DNA from: Micromonospora deserti
GTDB lineage: Bacteria; Actinomycetota; Actinomycetes; Mycobacteriales; Micromonosporaceae
NCBI RefSeq assembly: GCF_003236335.1
Contig: NZ_POUB01000041.1
Span: 1 to 32,690 of the forward strand
Direction: 5' to 3'
Length of the DNA stretch: 32,690 nucleotides
How positions within the stretch are numbered: position 1 is the first letter of the stretch; every line of letters begins with the position of its first letter. Shown piece after piece: positions 16,181 to 24,420 of the stretch. Under the pieces are notes generated by a model. The model had not been told where the DNA came from. It saw only the letters and a program-made list of their open reading frames with translations, and ran no database searches. Made by a program: the position numbers and the translations under genes.

Positions 16181-16186
16181 TAGGCT
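16181..16186 (+). promoter_or_regulatory. -10 element of MOSC gene (leaderless)
   Basis: TAGGCT is seven bases before ATG 16194 and there is no SD, the arrangement of a leaderless actinobacterial transcript. Confidence 0.5.
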
Positions 16187-16193
16187 CACCGCC

Positions 16194-16835
16194 ATGACGG
16201 GCAGGGTGGCATCGGTGAACCTCGGCATCGTGACCGAGGCGAAGTGGGCGGGCGACGCGAGCGGCCGTAGCGGGATCGACAAGCGGCCGGTGGACGTCCC
16301 GGTGCTGCTCCGCGTCGACGGGGTGGCCGGCGACTTCATCGGCGAGCGCGCCCACCACGGCGGCCCGGACAAGGCGGTCTACGCGTACGCCGAGGAGGAC
16401 GCCGCGTGGTGGGCGGCCGAGGTCGGCCGGAGTGTGCGCCGCGGCGCGTTCGGCGAGAACCTGACCACGTACGCGGTGGAGGTGACCGGTGCGGTGATCG
16501 GCGAGCGGTGGATGATCGGTTCGGCGGTACTCCAGGTGACCATGCCGCGCACCCCCTGCACCACCTTCGCCGGCTTCTGGGGGATGCCGGATCTCATCAA
16601 GCGGTTCACCGCCCGCGGGACGCCCGGGGCCTACCTGCGGGTACTGGTCGAGGGCGAGGTGGGTGCCGGCGACCCGGTGGAGGTCGTCGACCGGCCCGCG
16701 CACGGGGTGACCATCGGTGAGGTCTTCCGGGCGACGACCCTGGAGCCAGACCTGCTGCCCCGGCTGCTGGCGGCGGACGACCTGCCCGAGCCGGTCCGGG
16801 AGAAGGCGCGCCGCCGGCTCGCCGCCCACGGCTGA
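16194..16835 (+). CDS. MOSC domain-containing protein (YiiM-like)
   Basis: A 213-residue MOSC-domain protein. MOSC proteins handle molybdenum-cofactor-linked sulfur; YiiM-type members reduce N-hydroxylated compounds in E. coli. Seen: the N-terminal VASVNLG, KRPVDVPVLL, HHGGPDKAVYAYAEEDAAWW (about residues 54-74), GAFGENLTT, and the core MPRTPCTTFAGFWG with the conserved Cys near residue 121, followed by RGTPGAYLRVLVEG. The C-terminal helical extension (VFRATTLEPDLLPRLLA) is that of the YiiM/3-alpha group. ATG 16194 is supported by a leaderless promoter. Stand-alone gene, convergent with the next. Exact substrate unknown. Confidence 0.88.
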   Translation: MTGRVASVNLGIVTEAKWAGDASGRSGIDKRPVDVPVLLRVDGVAGDFIGERAHHGGPDKAVYAYAEEDAAWWAAEVGRSVRRGAFGENLTTYAVEVTGAVIGERWMIGSAVLQVTMPRTPCTTFAGFWGMPDLIKRFTARGTPGAYLRVLVEGEVGAGDPVEVVDRPAHGVTIGEVFRATTLEPDLLPRLLAADDLPEPVREKARRRLAAHG

Positions 16836-16872
16836 CGGTCACCCGAGGGACGGCACCGAGCGGGCCGCGACG

Positions 16873-16941
16873 CCGCCGGGTGCCCGGCGGCCCGGACCGC
16901 AGCGGGCCTCCTGCTCCGCGCGACGCGGTGGCAGGAGGCCC
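16873..16941. terminator. bidirectional terminator between MOSC and PhyH-type genes
   Basis: Two hairpins fill the convergent gap. CCGCCGGG-TG-CCCGGCGG lies at 16873-16890. GGGCCTCCTGC (16904-16914) pairs with GCAGGAGGCCC (16931-16941) and encloses CCGCG-CGA-CGCGG. The second is a strong, nearly unbroken stem usable from either direction. Confidence 0.8.
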
Positions 16942-16959
16942 TCCCTCACGAGCGGGACG

Positions 16960-17904
16960 TCAGCGCAGCCAGGGAATGCTGCGGTCGAGCAGGCCGCGCT
17001 GCTTGAGCTCCTTGCGCAGCGGGATCTCGTCGTCGATGTAGCCGTCCCAGTTGATGCCCCAGTAGTTCGCGGTGTGTGTGCCCTCACCGCAGAGCTGGCG
17101 CTGGACCGGGGTGCGGTTCGCCCACCACTCGCCGTCCTTGTCGATGTGCAGCTCGTCCAGCGGGCGGATCCACCGGTAGGTGTAGCCGACGAAGAGCATC
17201 TTGCGGGTGATCGTCGACAGGTTGGTGGACCGGGAGTGCCACTGGCGGCGGTCGAAGATGAAGGCGTCACCGGGGTTCGCGGTGATCTCCACCGTGCCCT
17301 CCGGGTCGGGGTTGTGCACCGAGGTGTCCGCCGGCCGGGGCAGAGAGTTCCACAGGTGGCTGCCCGGGATCACCTTGGTGGCGCCGCGGCCGTTCTCCGA
17401 GAGGTCGGAGAGCACGTAGGCGACCTTGAGGGAGAACATCGGCCGGGGCAGGTTCGGGTCCATCGTCTCCGGGTCGGAGTTCTGCCGGTACCCGTCCTGG
17501 TGCCAGCCCCAGTACGGCTTCTCCGGCTCCAGGGCCGGCGGGGTGACGTCCAGGTGGTTGTGGTGGGTGTAGATGTTCCACCCGGCCAGGCCCCACATGT
17601 AGGGGAAGGCGATCGGGTGGGTCAGCAGGTCGCCGAAGAGCTCGTCCCGCTCCAGGAAGCCCAGCAGGTGCAGGGTGCCGTCCTTGGTGGTGTTGCCCTT
17701 GGCCTTCTCCTCGGCGTAGACGCGGTCAACCGCCGCCTCCAGCGCCGCCCGGTGATCCTCCGTCAGGACGTTGCGCAGCAGCAGGAAGCCCTGCTCGTGG
17801 AACTCCTTGCGGTCGATGTCGCTGATCGGCTCGTAACCGGTCCGGTCGCCGTAGTCGAACGCCACGTCGTACCCCTCCCCATGAGGTGAAACCATTTCTG
17901 GCAC
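16960..17904 (-). CDS. phytanoyl-CoA dioxygenase family protein
   Basis: A 314-residue Fe(II)/2-oxoglutarate-dependent oxygenase of the PhyH group, which hydroxylates small molecules. Seen: the N-terminal EFHEQGFLLLRNVL typical of PhyH, the metal pair HQD (H135, D137) in WGWHQDGYRQN, the distal His (H223, QWHSRS) and a following STNLS region where the 2-oxoglutarate-binding Arg is expected. Trp/Tyr-rich C-terminus (YRWIRPLDELHIDKDGEWWANR). It could act in primary or secondary metabolism; no linked pathway genes are seen. GTG 17904 lies nine bases after TACGAT (leaderless-like); ATG 17895 is an alternative start three codons in. Confidence 0.88.
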   Translation of the reverse strand: MPEMVSPHGEGYDVAFDYGDRTGYEPISDIDRKEFHEQGFLLLRNVLTEDHRAALEAAVDRVYAEEKAKGNTTKDGTLHLLGFLERDELFGDLLTHPIAFPYMWGLAGWNIYTHHNHLDVTPPALEPEKPYWGWHQDGYRQNSDPETMDPNLPRPMFSLKVAYVLSDLSENGRGATKVIPGSHLWNSLPRPADTSVHNPDPEGTVEITANPGDAFIFDRRQWHSRSTNLSTITRKMLFVGYTYRWIRPLDELHIDKDGEWWANRTPVQRQLCGEGTHTANYWGINWDGYIDDEIPLRKELKQRGLLDRSIPWLR

Positions 17905-17913
17905 AGGCCGCCG

Positions 17914-17919
17914 ATCGTA
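17914..17919 (-). promoter_or_regulatory. -10 element of the PhyH-type gene
   Basis: TACGAT on the minus strand, nine bases before GTG 17904, with no SD. Just upstream is GGCGG-GGTA-CCGCC (17935-17948), a short inverted repeat of unknown role. Confidence 0.4.
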
Positions 17920-18083
17920 ACGCGCTGATTCCGCGGCGGGGTACCGCCCGGGGTGGTAATGCGGGCGGCTCCGACCATCGGGAACGGCACCGCTACCCAG
18001 GGTGAGGAAAGTGGGGTGAGAAGTGGGCTATCAGGGGAAAGGTTGGATTGTGCGGTGACTGCGGGTAAGAAGATCCGGGTCGC

Positions 18084-18941
18084 TCATGCCTCGGCGAATA
18101 CCTCGGCGACCACCCGGTCGGCGCTGGGAGCAGCCCCGCCCACCGGGTTCCACGTGCCCTCCCGGGCCGTCCACTCCAGGCCGCCGAAACGCACCCGCTT
18201 GACCCCGTGGTCGTGCGCGTGCGAGACCAGCCAGTGCGCGTACCGCCAGCCCCGGCGCTCGTCGGCGGCGGGCACGGACAGGCCGGTCACCTCCGCTGCG
18301 GAGGCTGCCGCGGCCAGCCCCCAGTCGAGGGTCAGACCACGGGTCAGCGCGGCCGCGGCGGCCTCGCCACGCATCACCGGATCCCCGCCGACCGTGCAGG
18401 CCACCGCCCCGGTGGCGTGCCCCAGCAGGGCCCGGGTGAGCACCTCCGACTCGTCCGCCCACTTCTGGTAGGCCTCCGGGAAGGCGGAGCGCTGCACCTT
18501 CTGGGCCGCGTCGGTGACCCGCATCCGCTCCCAGCCGCGGACCTTCTTCAACGCGGCGTAGAACCGGTTCGCCGCGTACCGCGGATCCCGGATCTGGGCC
18601 GGGGTGCCCCACCCCTGGCTGGGACGCTGCTGGAACAGGCCCAGCGAGTCACGATCCCCGCCGGCGAGGTTGCGCAGGCCGGACTCCTGGTAGGCGGTGG
18701 CCAGCGCCACCACCACGGCCCGCTCGGGCATCTCGCGCTGGATGCCGATCGCCGCGATGGTCGCCGCGTTGGCCATCTGGTCGGCGTCCAGCGCCACCCG
18801 GCCATCGGCCTGCACCGTGCACGTCCGGCTGGTCAGCGGGAGGCGCAACCGCTCCCCGAACTGCCGGAAGACGATCCAGATCCCGACCACGGCGACGAGG
18901 ACGAGGACCACACCGCTCCCCACGACTGCCCGAGTTCGCAC
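18084..18941 (-). CDS. membrane-anchored lysozyme-like protein
   Basis: A 285-residue protein with an uncleaved signal anchor (about residues 5-26, AVVGSGVVLVLVAVVGIWIVF), then an extracytoplasmic domain related to transglycosylase/lysozyme folds: AIGIQREMPERAVVVALATAYQESGLRN, with a Glu in the catalytic-like position, GGDRDSLGLFQQRPSQGWG and FYAALKKVRGW. This pattern is widespread in actinobacteria, where the proteins are often given vague names. The C-terminal part (GWRYAHWLVSHAHDHGVKRVRFGGLEW) is a separate conserved module also seen in such proteins. I start at GTG 18941 because AGGGGG is five bases upstream and TACGCT lies further up; the open frame extends to 18989. Peptidoglycan activity is inferred. 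Confidence 0.78.
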   Translation of the reverse strand: MRTRAVVGSGVVLVLVAVVGIWIVFRQFGERLRLPLTSRTCTVQADGRVALDADQMANAATIAAIGIQREMPERAVVVALATAYQESGLRNLAGGDRDSLGLFQQRPSQGWGTPAQIRDPRYAANRFYAALKKVRGWERMRVTDAAQKVQRSAFPEAYQKWADESEVLTRALLGHATGAVACTVGGDPVMRGEAAAAALTRGLTLDWGLAAAASAAEVTGLSVPAADERRGWRYAHWLVSHAHDHGVKRVRFGGLEWTAREGTWNPVGGAAPSADRVVAEVFAEA

Positions 18942-18968
18942 CCACACCCCCTGTTCGACAGTCCGACA

Positions 18969-18974
18969 AGCGTA
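18969..18974 (-). promoter_or_regulatory. -10-like element of lysozyme-like gene
   Basis: TACGCT on the minus strand about 27 bases before GTG 18941, followed by the near-repeat TGTCGGAC / TGTCGAAC in the leader. Confidence 0.35.
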
Positions 18975-19135
18975 CGTCCCCCGTGGCACCCTCCGGGTCG
19001 TCCGACCGGTTCCCGCCCGCTCCGCCGGCTGTCAGCGGGCCAGCGGGACGGCCGGCGGCGGGTCGGACGCCAGGGGCCGGACCGCCCACCGGCGCCGGTG
19101 CCCGCCTTCCCCGCCCCGACCCGACGGAAACGCCG

Positions 19136-19918
19136 TCACCGCGCCGGCACCCAGCTGGCGTCCCGTTTCTCCCGGAACGCCAGGACGCCCTCGCGTCCCT
19201 CCGCGGAGAGGAAGTAGCCGGTGGAGACGGCGGCCAACTCGGCGATCTCGGCGCGCAGGTCGGCGGCCACCGGGCGGCGCAGCAGCTGCTTCGCTCCGGC
19301 CAGCGCGCCGGGAGCGCCGCGGACCAGCGAGTCGCAGAACCTCGCCACCGCCGCATCCAGGTCGGCCGCCGGCACGGCCGCGGTGACCAGGCCGACCTCG
19401 GCCGCCCGTCGCCCGTCGAACGTGTCCCCGGTCAGGTAGAGCTCGGCCGCGGCCCGGGGGTGCAGCCGGGGCAGCACGGTCGCCGAGATCACCGCCGGGA
19501 TCACCCCGATCCGCACCTCGGTGAAGGCGAAGGTCGCCTCCTCGGCGCAGACCGCCAGGTCCGCCGCCGCGATCAGACCCAGACCGCCGGCCCGGGCCGG
19601 ACCGGCGACCCGGGCCACCACCGGCTTCGGGCACTCCCAGACCGCCGCCAGCACGTCGCCGAGTATCCCGGCCGGCATCGTCCCGCTGGCGTACGCGGCG
19701 GCGGTCTCCTTCAGGTCCGCCCCCGAGCAGAAGACCGGGCCGGTGTGGTCGAGCACGACCACCCGGACGGCGTCGTCGGCCACCGCGGCGGCCAGGCCGG
19801 CGAGCAGCTGGGTCATCAGCGAGGTGGAGAGCGCGTTGCGGTTGTGCGGGCTGTCCAGGGTGAGGGTGGTCACCCCGGCGGCCGTGGCGACCCGTACGAG
19901 CGCGTCGGGAGAGGTCAT
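19136..19918 (-). CDS. enoyl-CoA hydratase/isomerase family protein
   Basis: A 260-residue crotonase-fold protein. Seen: HNRNALSTSLMTQLLAGLA (first oxyanion element), GPVFCSGADLKE (about 67-78; CoA/oxyanion motif), VAGPARAGGLGLIAAADLAVC, and FAFTEVRIGVIPAVIS with one conserved acidic residue (the Glu of FTE) where the first catalytic Glu lies. The second Glu position of true hydratases is not evident (PAVISATVLPRL), so it may be an isomerase or other crotonase. I start at ATG 19918: TAGTGT is seven bases upstream and the family N-terminus follows. The divergent gene is hemW. It probably acts on an acyl-CoA; substrate unknown. Confidence 0.88.
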   Translation of the reverse strand: MTSPDALVRVATAAGVTTLTLDSPHNRNALSTSLMTQLLAGLAAAVADDAVRVVVLDHTGPVFCSGADLKETAAAYASGTMPAGILGDVLAAVWECPKPVVARVAGPARAGGLGLIAAADLAVCAEEATFAFTEVRIGVIPAVISATVLPRLHPRAAAELYLTGDTFDGRRAAEVGLVTAAVPAADLDAAVARFCDSLVRGAPGALAGAKQLLRRPVAADLRAEIAELAAVSTGYFLSAEGREGVLAFREKRDASWVPAR

Positions 19919-19937
19919 GCCGGGCACACTAGTGGCC
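19919..19937. promoter_or_regulatory. overlapping divergent leaderless promoters (ECH / hemW)
   Basis: The 19-bp gap between the two start codons holds both -10 elements: TAGTGT on the minus strand (19926-19931, seven bases from ATG 19918) and CACACT on the plus strand (19925-19930, seven bases from ATG 19938). They overlap almost completely, so only one polymerase could bind at a time. Confidence 0.5.
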
Positions 19938-21161
19938 ATGCCCGGCGTCCTTCCAGAAGGCGAACCCGTCCCCGTCGACGGCTCGCTGCCCGCCACCGCC
20001 ACCCGCGCGGTCGGCGCCCGCGGCTTCGGGGTGTACGTGCACGTGCCGTTCTGCGCCAGCCGCTGCGGCTACTGCGACTTCAACACGTACACCGCGGCGG
20101 AGCTGGGCGGCGGCGCCAGCCGGGCAGCGTACGCCGACGCCGTGCTGGCCGAGCTGGCACTCGCCGGCCGGGTGCTGGGCGACACCCCGCCGCCGGCGGT
20201 GGACACGGTCTTCGTGGGCGGCGGCACCCCGACCCTGCTCCCCGCCGACGACCTGGCCCGGATCCTGGACGGCATCGACCGCACCTGGGGGCTGGCGCCC
20301 GGCGCGGAGGTGACCACGGAGGCCAACCCGGAGTCGGTCACCCCCGGGTCGCTGAAGGCGCTGCGGGCGGCCGGCTACACCCGGATCTCGCTGGGCATGC
20401 AGTCCGCCGCGCCCGGGGTGCTGGCGATCCTCGACCGGACGCACCGCGCCGGCCGGGCCACCGAGGCCGCGATCGAGGCGCGCGAGGCCGGGTTCGACCA
20501 CGTCAACCTGGACCTGATCTACGGCACGCCGGGGGAGCGCGCCGAGGACTTCGCCGCCTCCCTCGACCAGGTGGTGGCCGCCGGGGTGGACCACGTCAGC
20601 GCGTACGCCCTGATCGTCGAGGACGGCACCCGGCTGGCCGCCCGGATGCGCCGCGGCGAGCTGCCGTACCCCAGCGACGACGTCGCCGCGGACCGCTACC
20701 TGGCCGCGGAGGCCGCCCTCGGCGCGGCGGGTTTCTCCTGGTACGAGGTCTCCAACTGGGCCCGCACGCCGGCAGCCCGGTGCCGGCACAACCTGCTCTA
20801 CTGGACCGGCGCCGACTGGTGGGGTCTCGGCCCGGGGGCGCACAGCCACGTCGGCGGGGTGCGCTGGTGGAACGTCAAGCACCCTGCGGCGTACGCGAGG
20901 CGGCTGGCCGCCGGGGAGTCGCCCGGCCTGGCCCGGGAGGTGCTCGCCCCCGCCGAGGCGCACATGGAGGACGTCATGCTGCGGCTGCGGCTCGCCTCCG
21001 GGCTGCCGCTGGACGCACTCGACCAGGCGGGGCGGACCGCGGCCCGCCGGGCACTCGCCGACGGGCTGCTGGCCGGCCCGGAGTTCGCCGCCGGCCGCGC
21101 GGTGCTCACCCTGCGCGGTCGGCTGCTGGCCGACGCCGTGGTGCGCGACCTGCTGCCCTGA
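19938..21161 (+). CDS. hemW: radical SAM family heme chaperone HemW
   Basis: A 407-residue radical SAM protein of the HemN/HemW family. Seen: VYVHVPFCASRCGYCDF with the CxxxCxxC iron-sulfur ligands at about residues 40-47, GGGTPTLLP, the EANPES motif, GMQSAAPGVL, HVNLDLIYGTPGE and the C-terminal HemN domain (HNLLYWTGADWWGLGPGAHSH). HemW binds and delivers haem rather than acting as coproporphyrinogen dehydrogenase; the CxxxCxxC without an extra Cys agrees with that. ATG 19938 is supported by an adjacent -10-like element. It is the normal neighbour of hrcA in actinobacteria; lepA is usually immediately before but is 8 kb away here. Confidence 0.94.
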   Translation: MPGVLPEGEPVPVDGSLPATATRAVGARGFGVYVHVPFCASRCGYCDFNTYTAAELGGGASRAAYADAVLAELALAGRVLGDTPPPAVDTVFVGGGTPTLLPADDLARILDGIDRTWGLAPGAEVTTEANPESVTPGSLKALRAAGYTRISLGMQSAAPGVLAILDRTHRAGRATEAAIEAREAGFDHVNLDLIYGTPGERAEDFAASLDQVVAAGVDHVSAYALIVEDGTRLAARMRRGELPYPSDDVAADRYLAAEAALGAAGFSWYEVSNWARTPAARCRHNLLYWTGADWWGLGPGAHSHVGGVRWWNVKHPAAYARRLAAGESPGLAREVLAPAEAHMEDVMLRLRLASGLPLDALDQAGRTAARRALADGLLAGPEFAAGRAVLTLRGRLLADAVVRDLLP

Positions 21162-21173
21162 GCCGCGTGGCCG

Positions 21174-21199
21174 GGGCCGGCCGGGGGAGCGGCCGGCCC
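21174..21199. terminator. bidirectional terminator between hemW and DUF4870 gene
   Basis: GGGCCGGCCG (21174-21183) and CGGCCGGCCC (21190-21199) form a 10-bp stem with a GGGGAG loop between two convergent stop codons 41 bp apart. Confidence 0.7.
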
Positions 21200-21202
21200 G
21201 GG

Positions 21203-21904
21203 TCACTTCGTGAAGCTGTATGCCATCGGGTAGCGGTAGAGCACGCCCTCGTTGGCCTTGACCCCGCCGATGATCCCGAAGATCAGCGGCACCAGCCACA
21301 CGAGCATCGGGATGAAGAACAGCAGCCCGCAGGTGATTGCGGTGAGCACCCAGCTGAGTACGCTGACGACCGCCCAGGTGATCTGGAAGTTCAGCGCCGC
21401 GACCGCGTGGGCCCGGACCGCCGGCGACTGCTGTCCCCGGGTCATCAGCGCGATCAGCGGGGCGACCCAGCCGAGCAGGCCGCCGCCGACGACCACCCCG
21501 AGCGGGCCGCCGAAGTGGGCGATCAAAGCCCAGTTCTTGTCCTCGTTGGTGGCGTAGCCGGTCGTCGGGGCGCCGTAGCCGCCGGTCGGCGCGCCGTAGC
21601 CGCCGCCGGTCGGATAGCCGACCCCCGGCGGAGGGTAACCACCCGGCGGGGGATAGCCACCCGGCGGGGGATAGCCACCCGGCGGGGGATAGCCACCCGG
21701 CGGAGGGTAGCCGCCCGGCGACGGCTGGTCACCGGTGGGCGGCGGATAGCCACCGGGCGGGGGATAGCCGCCCGGGCCCGATGCCCCGGACAGTGGTGCG
21801 GTGGGTTCGTCCGAGCCGGAGGCGTGGGGGCCTCCCGAGGAAGCGGCCGGATCCGGCTGGGCGCCGGGGTCGCCCGCGCCCGGGGGGCGAGGTGGTTCAG
21901 TCAT
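21203..21904 (-). CDS. DUF4870 membrane protein with GYPPP repeats
   Basis: A 233-residue protein. The N-terminal half is disordered and Pro/Gly/Tyr-rich, with two GGYPPP units, a TGDQPS interruption and five more GGYPPP units, then [13 protein letters not shown]. The C-terminal half is a DUF4870 domain ([26 protein letters not shown], then about two more membrane helices ending [18 protein letters not shown]). Such proteins are common in actinobacteria and uncharacterised; Pro-rich tails of this kind may mediate membrane-proximal interactions. ATG 21904 is seven bases after TACCGT on the minus strand (leaderless). Repeat number is likely to vary between strains. Confidence 0.87.
   Translation of the reverse strand: MTEPPRPPGAGDPGAQPDPAASSGGPHASGSDEPTAPLSGASGPGGYPPPGGYPPPTGDQPSPGGYPPPGGYPPPGGYPPPGGYPPPGGYPPPGVGYPTGGGYGAPTGGYGAPTTGYATNEDKNWALIAHFGGPLGVVVGGGLLGWVAPLIALMTRGQQSPAVRAHAVAALNFQITWAVVSVLSWVLTAITCGLLFFIPMLVWLVPLIFGIIGGVKANEGVLYRYPMAYSFTK
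21624..21774. repeat. 18-bp coding tandem repeats (GGYPPP units)
   Basis: Repeated 18-bp units such as CCGGCGGGGGATAGCCAC (plus-strand view), three of them identical in succession with diverged copies on either side. In-frame expansion or loss would only change the length of the Pro-rich region. Confidence 0.85.
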
Positions 21905-22051
21905 GAAGGTCACGGTAGGGGGAGCCAGCAAGGCCGCGAAAGAGCGACACCGACCGGCTTGCCGGGACGATCGGCCCGGTTCCGCCCGCGGCCGGCGGGC
22001 GCACCGGTGGTCCGTCGTTGATCATCGCGTCGGCGGGCCCCCCGACGTAGA

Positions 22052-22078
22052 CTGGCACTCGTTACAGTCGAGTGCCAG
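22052..22078 (+). promoter_or_regulatory. CIRCE operator upstream of hrcA
   Basis: CTGGCACTC-N9-GAGTGCCAG is a perfect inverted repeat with the exact CIRCE architecture (consensus TTAGCACTC-N9-GAGTGCTAA). The outer bases differ from consensus symmetrically in both arms. TAGACT (22048-22053) overlaps its left end as a possible -10. HrcA bound here should repress its own operon. Confidence 0.95.
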
Positions 22079-22127
22079 GATGCCTGGCAGCGCGCCGCGG
22101 GCCGACGTGCCACAGGAGGTGGGGAGG

Positions 22128-23150
22128 ATGGGTCTCGACGACCGCAAGCTCGCCGTGCTCCGCGCGATCGTCGAGGACTACGTCGCCACGCAGGAGCCCG
22201 TCGGCAGCAAGGCGCTGGTCGAGCGGCACCAGCTCGGAGTCTCCCCGGCGACGGTCCGCAACGACATGGCGGTGCTGGAGGAGGAGGGCTACATCCGACA
22301 GCCGCACACCAGCGCCGGCCGGGTGCCCACCGACCGCGGCTACCGGCTCTTCGTCGACCGGCTGTCCCGGGTCAAGCCGCTCAGCCCGGCCGAGCGCCGG
22401 GCGATCGAGCGCTTCCTGGTCGGCGCGGTCGACCTGGACGACGTGGTGCACCGCACCGTCCGGCTGCTGGCCCAGCTGACCCGGCAGGTCGCCGTGGTGC
22501 AGTACCCGAGCCTGGCCCGCTCCACGGTGCGCCACCTGGAGCTGGTGCCGATCTCCACCACCCGGCTGATGCTGGTGATGATCGCCGACACCGGCCGCGT
22601 CGAGCAGCGGCTGGTCGAACTGCCCAGGCCCATCCCGGCCGACGACGTCATCGACCTGCGCCGGCTGGTCAACGAGAAGCTGGTCGGCACCCGACTGTCG
22701 GAGACCCCGCCGCTGGTGCAGGCGCTGGTCGACGAGTCGGTGCCGCACCTGCGGCCGGCCATGGCCACCCTCTCCACCGTGCTGCTGGAGACGCTGGTCG
22801 AGCGGCACGAGGAGCGGATCGCGCTGGCCGGCACGGCCAACCTCACCCGGGGCGGCCTGCTCGACTTCCAGGGCTCGCTGCGCCCCATCCTGGAGGCGCT
22901 CGAGGAGGAGGTCGTGCTGCTCAAGCTGATCGGCGAGGCGGAGCCGAGCACGACGCGGGTGCTCATCGGCGACGAGAACGAGATCGACAATCTCCGCGCC
23001 GCCTCGGTGGTCAGCACCGGGTACGGCCCGGGATCCACCATCGTCGGTGGTCTCGGCGTGCTGGGGCCCACCCGGATGGACTACCCCGGCACCATCGCCA
23101 CCGTGAGGGCCGTGGCACGCTACGTGGGCGAGCTGCTGGCCCAGAACTGA
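22128..23150 (+). CDS. hrcA: heat-inducible transcriptional repressor HrcA
   Basis: A 340-residue HrcA. Seen: the N-terminal winged helix ([54 protein letters not shown]), [16 protein letters not shown] (wing and linker), the GAF-like domain ([19 protein letters not shown]), and the C-terminal region ([48 protein letters not shown]). It represses chaperone genes through CIRCE and is itself stabilised by GroEL in other bacteria. ATG 22128 is seven bases after the strong SD AGGAGGT. A CIRCE site lies 50-76 bp upstream, so it is autoregulated. dnaJ follows. Confidence 0.97.
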   Translation: MGLDDRKLAVLRAIVEDYVATQEPVGSKALVERHQLGVSPATVRNDMAVLEEEGYIRQPHTSAGRVPTDRGYRLFVDRLSRVKPLSPAERRAIERFLVGAVDLDDVVHRTVRLLAQLTRQVAVVQYPSLARSTVRHLELVPISTTRLMLVMIADTGRVEQRLVELPRPIPADDVIDLRRLVNEKLVGTRLSETPPLVQALVDESVPHLRPAMATLSTVLLETLVERHEERIALAGTANLTRGGLLDFQGSLRPILEALEEEVVLLKLIGEAEPSTTRVLIGDENEIDNLRAASVVSTGYGPGSTIVGGLGVLGPTRMDYPGTIATVRAVARYVGELLAQN

Positions 23151-23222
23151 CCAGTCAGGGCCGACGGCCGGCGGGGCCGCCGACCGGCGCAACGCGAGAC
23201 GAACATGAGGACACGGAACGCA

Positions 23223-24368
23223 GTGGCCAGGGACTACTACGGCATCCTCGGCGTGAGCCGGGAAGCCTCCGACGACGAAATCAAGCGCGCCTACCGCAAG
23301 CTGGCGCGGCAGTTCCACCCGGACGTCAATCCGGATCCGGAGGCCCAGGAGAAGTTCAAGGACATCAACGCGGCGTACGAGGTCCTCTCCGACGACCGCA
23401 AACGGCAGATCGTCGACCTGGGTGGCGACCCGCTCGCCCCGGGCGGCGGGGGCGCGGGCGGCCCCGGGGGGCCCGGCGGGGCCGGGCCGTTCGTCGGCTT
23501 CCAGGACATCATGGACGCGTTCTTCGGCGGCGCCGCGGGTGGTTCCCGGGGGCCCCGGCCGCGTACCCGGCCGGGGGCGGACGCGATCCTGCGGCTGGAG
23601 CTGGACCTGCACGAGACGGCGTTCGGCGTCGAGGCACCGATCACGGTCGACACCGCCGTGCTCTGCACCACCTGCTCCGGCGCCGGCACCGCGGCCGGCA
23701 CCCACCTGGCCACCTGCGAGGCGTGCGGCGGCCGGGGCGAGGTGCAGTCGGTGCAGCGCACCTTCCTCGGCCAGGTGGTCTCCGCCCGGCCCTGCACGGT
23801 CTGCCAGGGCTACGGCACCACCATCCCGCACCCCTGCCCGACCTGCGCCGGCGACGGCCGGGTGCGCACCCGCCGGTCGCTGACCGTCAAGATCCCCGCC
23901 GGTGTCGAGGACGGCATGCGGATCCGGCTGGCCCAGCAGGGCGAGGTCGGCCCGGGCGGGGGCACGGCCGGCGACCTCTACGTGGAGATCCACGAGCGGC
24001 CGCACGACGTCTACTCCCGCAAGGGCGACGACCTGCACTGCCGGGTCACCGTGCCGATGACCGCCGCGGCACTCGGCACCAGGCTCACCATCAAGACGCT
24101 GGACAGCGAGGAGACGGTCGACGTCAAGCCCGGCACCCAGCCGGGCAGCACGTTGCGGCTGCGCGCCCGCGGCGTACCGCACCTGCGCGGCACCGGCCGT
24201 GGCGACCTCTACGTGCACCTCGACGTGCGTACGCCGGCAAAGCTCGACGCCGAGCAGGAGCGGATGCTGCGCGAGTTCGCCAAGACCCGGGGCGAGGAGG
24301 TCGCCGAGCTGACCAAGCAGGGCGGCTTCTTCTCCCGGATGCGCGACGCCTTCAACGGCCACGCCTGA
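23223..24368 (+). CDS. dnaJ: chaperone DnaJ (HrcA-linked, DnaJ2 type)
   Basis: A 381-residue class I J-protein that stimulates DnaK ATPase. Seen: the J domain with HPD near residue 35 (QFHPDVN), the Gly/Phe-rich linker ([18 protein letters not shown]), four CxxCxGxG zinc repeats ([32 protein letters not shown]), and the C-terminal peptide-binding domain and dimer helix. I start at GTG 23223, giving the conserved [14 protein letters not shown] 23205 is an in-frame alternative. Following hrcA by 72 bp, it is probably under CIRCE control. No dnaK or grpE is nearby, as expected for the second dnaJ of actinobacteria. Confidence 0.96.
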   Translation: MARDYYGILGVSREASDDEIKRAYRKLARQFHPDVNPDPEAQEKFKDINAAYEVLSDDRKRQIVDLGGDPLAPGGGGAGGPGGPGGAGPFVGFQDIMDAFFGGAAGGSRGPRPRTRPGADAILRLELDLHETAFGVEAPITVDTAVLCTTCSGAGTAAGTHLATCEACGGRGEVQSVQRTFLGQVVSARPCTVCQGYGTTIPHPCPTCAGDGRVRTRRSLTVKIPAGVEDGMRIRLAQQGEVGPGGGTAGDLYVEIHERPHDVYSRKGDDLHCRVTVPMTAAALGTRLTIKTLDSEETVDVKPGTQPGSTLRLRARGVPHLRGTGRGDLYVHLDVRTPAKLDAEQERMLREFAKTRGEEVAELTKQGGFFSRMRDAFNGHA

Positions 24369-24407
24369 CCTTCCTGGCCTCGCCGTCCCGGTGCCCGCCG
24401 GGGCGGC

Positions 24408-24413
24408 TAGCCT
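24408..24413 (+). promoter_or_regulatory. -10 element of rsmE (leaderless)
   Basis: TAGCCT, seven bases before GTG 24421, within the 52-bp dnaJ-rsmE gap. It would allow rsmE expression independent of heat-shock control. Confidence 0.5.
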
Positions 24414-24420
24414 GACCATC

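Noticed and set aside
18983..22021. Very long plus-strand open frame (over 1000 codons)
   Set aside because: It runs antisense to the crotonase and DUF4870 genes and out of frame with hemW. The translation is Arg/Gly/Pro-rich with no domain, as expected for shadow frames in high-GC DNA.
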